64,000 nucleotides of DNA, taken from contig JAYWVB010000014.1 of NCBI GenBank assembly GCA_039881045.1, positions 1 to 64,000 of the forward strand, given 5' to 3'. Of the stretch, positions 56,649 through 64,000 are shown in pieces. The notes beneath the pieces are model-generated. The model was not told where the DNA came from, made no database searches, and worked only from the letters and a program-made list of their open reading frames with translations. Origin of the DNA: Chaetomium olivaceum (Eukaryota > Ascomycota > Sordariomycetes > Sordariales > Chaetomiaceae). A program made the translations under genes and the position numbers. Within the stretch, counting starts at the first letter, position 1. Each line of letters opens with the position of its first letter.

Positions 56649-58221
56649 TGGTCAGTTGAACCTTGCTGGTCGCATCATCGACCGCATCCCCCGCCAATTT
56701 TCCACATTCAGTTGGCATTTACTTACCTCTGTCGGATACCGATCTGTATATTGTAGTCTTGCTAACAATCACCCGCACCCGCAATAGACCCCCGATGGTC
56801 CTCGATACCCACCGACCTGCTCCTCGCAGAGCTCTCGAGACGCGATGACGCCAACGAACGACCGGCATGCGGTTCCGGGAAGAAGGGGTCCTACGACACA
56901 GGCATCCACGTGTTTGCCCTGTTCCTCATCCTTACACTGAGTACTCTATGTACGTCCACATCTAGTTGCGGGTCTCCCCGGGCTTCCAATGCTGACCGCG
57001 ATACTCAACAGCATGCGGGTTCCCCCTCTTCTCCCAGCGCCTGTCGAAGGGCAGCAAGCGACAGCGCAACATTATATTCCTTTGCCAACATTTTGGCACC
57101 GGAGTTCTGATGGCCACCGCTTTTGTCCATCTTCTACCGACCGCGTTTACCTCCCTGACCGACCCATGTCTTCCGCACGCCTTCAGCAAGGGATACCGGC
57201 CGTTGGCGGGGTTGATTGCTATGGTATCGGCATTTGTGGTGGTGGCGCTGGAATCGTACCTGACGACCAGGGGTGCCAGCCATTCGCACTCACACACCAC
57301 GCCTGGGAGGAGGTTGATAGCGATGACGGTGATGGAAACGGAGGTGGCCACACACAAGAGGGGGAATCTTCTTCGCGACACGCCCGCCGCGATCGGCGAT
57401 CTAGTATTGCGCTCGACGACCTGGAAGCGACAGAGGGGTTGGTGGCAGGGGCCTCCCCCGTTCCAGGCTCAACACCCACTATGGCGCCACCTCGGGAGGG
57501 TCTGCTCAAAACCCAACGAGATAGCACACAGGATGACGATCGGGAGTCTCTGGATCTGGAGCTCAGCTTCGAGGAGTTGAACCCAAGCCCGGACCCAGGC
57601 CACCAACACAAACCCGAGCCGGCGCTTCCACCCTTGCAGCACATCCCCAGCCCGGAGGAACAGAAACGTATGATGCTGCAGTGTGTCTTGCTAGAGGCAG
57701 GGATCCTCTTCCACAGCGTCTTCATAGGCATGGCTTTGTCGGTCGCCACCGGCCCAACCTTTGCCGTGTTTCTCCTTGCCATCTCCTTCCACCGTACGCT
57801 TCCTCCCTACCCTCCATCCCGACCCCTGCTATCATACAATTTACTAACCCATCCCCCCGCAGAATCCTTCGAAGGCCTCGCGCTCGGCACGCGCATCGCA
57901 GCGCTACACTTCCCGCGCTCCTCCCCGCGCCCCTGGCTGATGGTGCTCGCCTTTGGCGCCACTACACCCATCGGCCAAGCTATCGGCCTGTTCGTCCATC
58001 GCTTCTACGATCCCATGAGCCAGACGGGCCTGCTGATGGTCGGCTTCATGAACGCCATCTCGAGCGGCCTGCTGTTGTTTGCCGGGCTGGTGCAGCTGTT
58101 GGCTGAGGACTTCTTGAGTGAGAAGAGCTATAAGGTGTTGAAGGGCCGGAGGCGGGTGAATGCATTTTTGGCGGTGATTGCTGGGGCGGGGTTGATGGCT
58201 GCGGTGGGTGCTTTTGCGTGA
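56649..58221 (+). CDS. ZIP-family zinc/iron transporter (frame break in His-rich loop)
   Basis: A Zrt/Irt-like metal transporter. The sure exons are 56788-56949, 57012-57793 and 57863-58221, with introns of 62 nt and 69 nt (branch TTACTAAC). Segments are HVFALFLILTLSTL (helix 1), CQHFGTGVLMATAFVHLLPTAF with the metal-site His in helix 2, LIAMVSAFVVVALES, a long variable loop, then QCVLLEAGILFHSVFIGMALSVA and SFEGLALGTRIA, the signature helices, and two C-terminal helices. The loop begins SHSHSH. There the frame shifts at a CACACA run (57289-57299), and one more base joins it to AWEEVDSDDGD. The start is not settled. ATG at 56649 lies at a GTCAGT donor, and one extra G there would give MDPRWSSIP across the intron ending at 56787. 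With both changes the protein is about 435 residues. Confidence 0.82.
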
Positions 58222-58522
58222 GGAGCGATGTACTGTGGTTGTGGACGGCGAGGGAGGGCATGGGGGAGGTTAGAATATTTGATCGCATCTGCATTGTTAT
58301 AGACGGGGTCTGGGGTGGCGTTGGACTTGGTGTGGTTCATATGGTTCTTTTTTTTGGTTTTGGTTTTTGGTTTGATTTCATCATCCTATTAATATTTCGC
58401 ATCAGCCACCGAGAGGTTGAACAGGATCTCTTTCCCCCCTTTCTCATCTCTTGTCCCTGCCTTTCCTTAGGATACCCCCTTCGTCTCGTCCTGCTTCAGG
58501 CATCCATCTCAACACCCCGCGT
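58222..58522. other. Convergent 3' region
   Basis: About 300 bp between the ZIP and AA8 stop codons on opposite strands. T-rich stretches are present, with no gene. Confidence 0.5.
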
Positions 58523-59365
58523 TTATTTCGCGCCCTTAACATACTTCTCGAACTCCGCCGCCGGCACCTTCGCCTGATCCAGCCCCTCTGAGAACATCCC
58601 GACGTTGTCATGGATCTGGAAGCTGCTCGCGGTATTGGCCGGCTGCGGCACCGTGGTCTTGCTGACCGCCCACGCGAAGGTGTTGACCCCCGTCGTGCTC
58701 AGACCTCCCCCGCTCCACTTGCTGCAGCCCTTACAGACGGTTTCGATCGTCCAGTGCGTGCTGTTGCGCGAGGCGGCGACGGTGCGGTAGGTGGCCGAGG
58801 GGTAGAGGTTTGGGAGGGTGCGGCCACTGTTTTTTTTTTGGAGAGAAAGGGAGGACGGTTAGTTGGTGGTTGTTTTGCTGGGTGTGCTGTTTCATGGAAT
58901 TGAGTTCGTTGGGAGGGGAGGGCGGGAGCGGAGAGGAGAGGAAGAAGGGAGGGGCCGAACGCATGGTATGAAGTTGGGTTCAAAGGGGTGAAAGGGCAAA
59001 ACATACGTTGACCACCGCGACGAGACGGTCGCCCCCTGGCCGTTCGGCCACACCACCGTCAGCGGATTGAGCGTCATGCCGCCGCCCCAACTAAAGCCGA
59101 CCCAGCCGAGTGACACTGGCGAGACGATCTGCAGAAGCGTGTCGAATGCCGTGTTCGATGACGCGCTATCGGGCACGGCGATGCGGAACACGGGCACCGT
59201 CGGGCCCCACGAGTATTCTAGGTAGCAGATCTGCGATGACGGATTGCAGTACTGCCCTGTTTTTTGGCGCTTGTCCAATGCCGCCGGCGAGGCGTGGGCT
59301 TCCTGGCTGCCGCTGAGCAGCAGCAGGGGGAGGAGGAGAGAGACGGCGTTGGAGAGGACGTGCAT
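58523..59365 (-). CDS. Stand-alone cytochrome b domain of cellobiose-dehydrogenase type (AA8)
   Basis: A secreted haem protein like the N-terminal cytochrome of cellobiose dehydrogenase, which passes electrons to lytic polysaccharide monooxygenases. Two exons, 59365-59007 and 58826-58523, with a 180-nt intron (acceptor AAAAACAG); 220 residues. MHVLSNAVSLLLPLLLLSG is a signal peptide. The family pattern is clear: YCNPSSQICYLEYSWGPTVPVFRIAVPD, FDTLLQIVSPVSLGWVGFSWGGGMT with the presumed haem-ligand Met, LTVVWPNG, SRNSTHWTIETVCKGCSKW, and FQIHDNVGMF with the presumed ligand His. There is no flavin domain or transmembrane anchor, and the protein ends in a short basic tail. It lies about 2.5 kb from the CE15 esterase, with only the ZIP gene between. 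Confidence 0.88.
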
Positions 59366-62300
59366 ATTGATGGTGGCGCGGAGTCAGAGGAAACCTGGGT
59401 AGTGGGAGCTGGAAAGGTTCTGGAAGGTCGGCATGGAAGGGTATATTAATATCTATGTGTGGCACCTGCTTTACTTGAGCCCCTCAACGCCGGTCTTCCC
59501 GACTGGGAAGGCGAGGGATCGTCGTCCATGTTGATGCAGCAGGGCCCTCGACTCATGTATGTCAGGCACACTCCGCCCCGGATAAAATGGGGATGGACGA
59601 GCCAATATCGCCCAACGCATAGTTCGAGGGCGGATTGTCACGGCACGTGGCGGTGACTTGTTTATAATCCATATACCCACCCTGTCAAAGCTTAGGCTGA
59701 ACGTCATCAGTCCAGGGTTTGGCCCCCTATTGCTCCCAGAGTCCCAGCCATACTAACGTACCTTTGTGTAGGTAAACAAGTCAGCTAGTGCTCCATTTAA
59801 TTTTCGGGTCATGATTATCTCAGAGAAGATGATTGGAGGATACCGGGCCGTGAGGTCGTAGCCAAACTCCAATGCGAAACATGGAGAATGGTACGCCGAG
59901 GACATGACCTCAGGGAAGCTCGATAGTGGCATGCTCTGGTTCCACAATTCGTGGAAAAATATGGAAAATATGCCAATCCTGTGAAGGGCCTTCAAACTGA
60001 TTCAATTCATGGCTCAAACGTCGTTCTGCTCGAATAAGCGCTGCATGTCTAATTCTCTGTTTGGCTTAATAATAGGGAAGTATCATAAGACAGTCAAATG
60101 CCATGTTCAGTAGCTTATACGCGGGTTGAGGGTTCATGTTAGCTTGTGAGACGGATGGCCATGGGTAAATATACTCATCCTAACTTGCGGTATAATGATG
60201 ATCACAGGACTGAGCCTCCCCGAGTTGACGATCCCGGCTCGCGAGATCAGTGTCTGGGGTGGTGATGCGGAGGAACCCTTCCATGTTAAGAACCTCTACG
60301 TGATCCAAGCCAAAGCTCGGCGCTCCCTGGCTCCGTTTTAAAGACCTTATCATTGGGCCGAATGAAGGCACATTGGAGTTGCTTTGGAGTACTAGGGCGC
60401 CTGGGTTGCGGTGTCGAACCGATACAATTAGCCACGACCGTCCAAGTGCCAGGTAGGAGATTGCGCTTCTTTCCTGTTTGGAAGAAGCCTTTGATGCCCG
60501 TCTGGGATCGCGTGATAACTGTGCTCTCTGGTTGGCAAATGTTTCTGCGGGAAGAGGCCCGACCTCGAGGGCGGACGGGTTGTCGACAGTCGGCGCTGCG
60601 CATGCGAACATGTGGGCTACGGACAACGACCACATATTCTGGCCCCTCGGACCGTTACTGTGCAAACGGTCTTGCTAGCCCATTGGCAATGCGGCGAGGT
60701 GCCAAGAAGGCGTCTGCTAGAGGGAACTAATACATGGAAGGTGGTCGGGGAGGCATGGCGACGCCAAAAGGTCGGAGGCTGCCATGCTATTAGCAGTGAC
60801 GAGCCGCAAGATTGGGAAGGACGGTAGGGAACACACGGCTACGCTGTCGGGACTCAGGTCAGTCGGTTTAGGGCCAGGGAAACGGCGCCGGTCAGGAGGA
60901 TCTTAACACTCGGTCATCGCAAATGTACCGCGTCGTGTCAGGTAGAATTTTCTGATCGGCCCTCATCTCTCCTGGTTGGGGATTCCATTATATAGAGTTT
61001 CTTGAGGCGAGGTAACACACAAATGGCCTCTGCCAGATCCGTTGCGCCGATGTTGGTCCAATCCGGCCAAAGACTCAATTCGCGGGATGCACATCGGCTG
61101 GTCCAGTTTGATATCTTTTTCGGGGGATAACAAAAGGTTTTTGATGAGCCATTTTAAAGCCTGGTCTCTCAGAGCTGGCGCTAGGCTAGTTTCCTTATAT
61201 CCGATTGCCTCGATCCTCGTGCCATGGGCCGGCCCGCTGGGGTCTCAGGCCCATTCTCCCTATGGTAAAATTTGTACAAGAGAGACGTGGTAATATCATT
61301 GAATCAAGATATTCCGGGTAACTATGACCGAGCTTTAAGGGCCAACACATGGACAAGAGGGTGCCTGGCAAGCTTCTCGGCTAGTTCAGCCCGCTCATGT
61401 CTACAATAGCATGGTACTGCTCAGGAAAGTAGCTGCCAGACCAACCCGTATTAACGCCTAAAGTAGATCTGTCGGCGGAGTCCCCGTTGGGAAAGCCGGC
61501 TGAAGCGAAATAATGAGGTAAAATCATAGCGCACCTCATCCAGCTCGGTAGTATCGAGGACAGCGATACAGACGGGGGTTCTACCCTCATCGACGCCGTC
61601 TGCGGGGATATAGACATTGCTGTTATAGTCAGCGTTGGTTGAGGGTACCGGGTGCCTGGACTGGCAGCTTTGGCGCCTAGAATCACTACCTAGGTAGGTA
61701 AACAGGCAGTAATGAAGGGAAAGCGAACCGGGCCGCGTGGTGCAGATGCGAGGTTCAGAGGAAGGGGGTGGTCCCTGATTCCGGTATAAATTTGCGGCGA
61801 GGCAGAGTTCAAATTCGAGTGGGCGGCGGTTCGACTCGTCCGAAGAGACGTTTACAAGACGCAAGCAAACGGCAGGGGGAATCGGTCGTAGAGGTTAGAG
61901 TGATGAACCAGGCCCACAGGGTGATAATGGCAAAGAGACTGTGGCCCCTGGCCATAGTGATTGTTCTGTTACTAGGAATCGGGTGGGTATGTGTCCTTGG
62001 GTTTGTAGATAATTGGTGTTACCGAAAGACTGAAGTTGTGAACTGGGATAGAGCCGTCTGTTGAAAGACTGAAGTCGGGTGGAAAATCGGGTATTTGGGG
62101 GGGTACCTTTCAATATTAGTATTGAAGTTCGGACGAGAACGAAAATGGTTATAGACGAATCTGTCTTGGTTTACCTTACCCACCTAACTTAGTGATTCAC
62201 CCAACTTCTACAGGTAAATTTCACGTTGCAAGTTAGGTATATGTTATTCCTTCATCGTCTTTCCCGACCGGCCCGGGATTTCCCTAGCCTAGGTACGTTC

Positions 62301-62736
62301 ATTGTGCCATTACATCGTCAGAGCTACGGTATGTACGTACGTGTATAGCATTAGAGAGTTTAAGCAAAGGCCTCCAACCCCACCTGTTGGATAGAAAGTG
62401 ACGACTTACATGTTATTGCTGACGGCTACTGTTGTTGGAACTATCGACTCTTAACCACGGTTAGGTGCTCACCGCCCAATAAGAGACCAGCTGCTGTCCG
62501 ACACGCAGATGACTGGCTCCCAACTTTCGGCGTTTGGTGTGCCGATTTCCTGAAATAGTCAATGCAGGAGGGAACATTGGAGCAAGACCCCGCATTTGAC
62601 AGGCCGCTGGAGTCGTGTACTCGAGATTGAATGCAGGCTTGATTTTAACGTAGCAGGTTCTGCTGTACGTACTGATTTATTTAGGAGTTCTGTTCCTGTT
62701 TCTTGTTCTTCTCCCCCTCCAAAGCAATACGAAGCT
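59366..62736. other. Gene-poor region, 3.4 kb
   Basis: The left end is the promoter of the AA8 gene. The rest holds only short frames without family features (the longest, 60180-60665 on the minus strand, is not convincing). AT-rich blocks lie at about 59750-60200 and 61000-61400. TACCTAGGTA-type motifs occur at about 61690 and 62290. Confidence 0.5.
59441..59451 (-). promoter_or_regulatory. TATA-like element upstream of the AA8 gene
   Basis: The plus strand reads GTATATTAATA; on the minus strand this is TATTAATATAC, about 80 bp before the ATG at 59365, a plausible distance for a TATA box. Confidence 0.4.
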
Positions 62737-63331
62737 ATGGGCCAGTTTTCCCAAGCAAATGCCGCAGCCACCTGCTCGGCCCTGTCCGACAAGGCACATT
62801 CGATGATCGTCCAAGCCCAACGAGTCCTCGAGGCGGCCCGAGACGAGTCAGGCGACCATGACCTTTACCAATCCCAGGGCATGCTGTCGTCGAGACTCCA
62901 GCAGCTCGGGCACCATGCCAATCAGCTCGGGTATTTGATTTCCGATGCCACGGTCGTGCATTCACAGCTCGGAAATATCCTCCAATCTGGCCTCGCCGAG
63001 TGTCAAAACGCCTTGACTGTGGTCTCGAACGGGTTGGAGATGGGGGGTGACGGGACCTATGACAGGAACGCCGTCGCTAGCTACCTGAGCTTTGTTGGCG
63101 CCTTCGTAAGTCTCTTCGTGCTTGGCGACCAGCTTTTGATCATGTGAGTCACTGTTCCGGTTATGAATTACCTACATCCAATAGTCTCTGGGTCATGGCT
63201 AACTATGGGCTAGGGAGACGGAGCAAGAGCAACAGTCGAAGCTGGTCAGCCCTGGTGCTACAGCTATTGTCGATGCTGCCCACAATGCGTCAGAGCGCAT
63301 TATTTCATTCAGCTACAAGATCAGAAACTAA
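62737..63331 (+). CDS. Small helical protein of unknown function
   Basis: Two exons, 62737-63143 and 63214-63331, with a 70-nt intron (donor GTGAGT, branch GCTAAC, acceptor TAG); 174 residues. The phases agree, which supports a real gene. It begins MGQFSQANAAATCSALSDKA and is largely predicted to be helical, with heptad-like stretches (MIVQAQRVLEAARDE, LSSRLQQLGHHANQLGYLI). A more hydrophobic segment, SYLSFVGAFVSLFVLGDQLLIM, spans the junction. It ends VDAAHNASERIISFSYKIRN. I do not recognise the family. The composition recalls the N-terminal helical domains of some fungal NLR-like proteins, but without any nucleotide-binding part. The ATG at 62737 is the first in frame. Confidence 0.6.
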
Positions 63332-64000
63332 GCGATATCGCTTGTTCCCAACCCACCGCCGGTTACCTGGTAGTTTAGATTCATACTCATCCAGGCCGCC
63401 TTCAGCCGAATAAGCTTTCCTCAGCCCCGAGTCGGATCCATTTGGAGGGCCGGTTTTCAGATTCCAATCCAACTACCATCTTGTTGACGGTGACGAGTCT
63501 TTTCTGTACACCACGATTGAACTCTTGTAATCGTTAAGGGCCGTTGAGGGAGGAATGGCATGGAAACCACAGAGACCGGCCTTGGACCGAGAGCTCCTGC
63601 TGTCTTAATCTGATCGAGGGGATTGCAACTGAATCTGAGGCAAGGCACAAATGAACTGCAATGCGATGATCTACCTACCCAGGCAGTTGCTTGACCACAG
63701 GTCGGCTTATCTGTTCGGTGTACAAGTAATGGGTGATAATATTGTGTTAGACCCGAGATAGCCCACTTCATGTTAACTGAAGAATGCCATCCTCACTGGA
63801 TTGATGCCGGGTTGAATGATAACCGTACTGCCATGAGGCCGTGACCTCGTACCACCACGGGATGCGGGCTTGGGATGAACCCACATGGGCCTTCAGACTG
63901 ATACTGATTTGTGGACGTTGATCGATCATGATACGAAAGGTAATTGTTCAGATACTCAGTTCCAACTCCTCGACGCCGAGTCAAGCTCTACCTAGAGCGC
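63332..64000. other. Right edge, no supported gene
   Basis: About 670 bp after the stop codon of the small helical protein. Only short frames without family features are seen up to the end of the window. Confidence 0.5.

Noticed and set aside
61780..61870. Possible second tRNA (TTCGAG-like T-arm motifs)
   Set aside because: No acceptor or anticodon stem can be paired around it.

Overview
The window is nuclear DNA of a filamentous ascomycete, most likely a Sordariomycete and perhaps one of the Chaetomiaceae (inference). The signs are short GT..AG introns of about 50-130 nt with CTAAC/CTGAC branch motifs, moderately high GC in coding DNA, AT-richer spacers, and the gene set: a secreted pepsin-like protease, a glucuronoyl esterase, a stand-alone AA8 cytochrome, a Q/P-rich metacaspase, a 7TM-RGS protein and a Zn2Cys6 regulator. 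I see about 22 protein genes, one intron-bearing tRNA-Gln and one nearly complete hAT transposon. No rRNA, CRISPR array or prophage is visible.

Layout. 0.9-5.0 kb: proline dehydrogenase (-), a Tim17-family membrane protein (-), and a small conserved protein (+) whose start codon sits alone on its first exon. 5.5 kb: tRNA-Gln(UUG). 6.4-7.8 kb: secreted aspartic protease (-). 7.8-12.1 kb: gene-poor spacer. 12.1-26.2 kb: an OPT oligopeptide transporter, an MFS sugar/quinate transporter, a BNR/beta-propeller protein, a Zn2Cys6 regulator and a secreted beta-lactamase-fold protein. This stretch looks devoted to uptake and extracellular processing. 26.6-31.8 kb: a family-2 glycosyltransferase, a coiled-coil reading frame behind it, and a hAT element with AAATC-rich ends. 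32.3-34.4 kb: DHA1-type MFS exporter. 35.5-49.8 kb: dense housekeeping block with a putative mitochondrial membrane protein, Vps3844, an NTR2-like spliceosome factor, snRNP SmG, a rhodanese/arsenate-reductase-like enzyme, a WW-domain protein, metacaspase and a 7TM-RGS protein. 49.8-54.6 kb: gene-poor. 54.6-59.4 kb: glucuronoyl esterase CE15, a ZIP metal transporter and an AA8 cytochrome. 62.7-63.3 kb: small orphan protein.

The most striking whole-window signal is that several well-recognised genes (proline dehydrogenase, GT2, DHA1, rhodanese, CE15, ZIP and the hAT transposase) are each broken by one or two small indels, while the protein on both sides of the break stays conserved. Most breaks fall beside a short G run of the coding strand. 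This looks more like consensus error than decay, but raw reads are needed to tell. CDS coordinates below are genomic spans; exon limits are given in the evidence.
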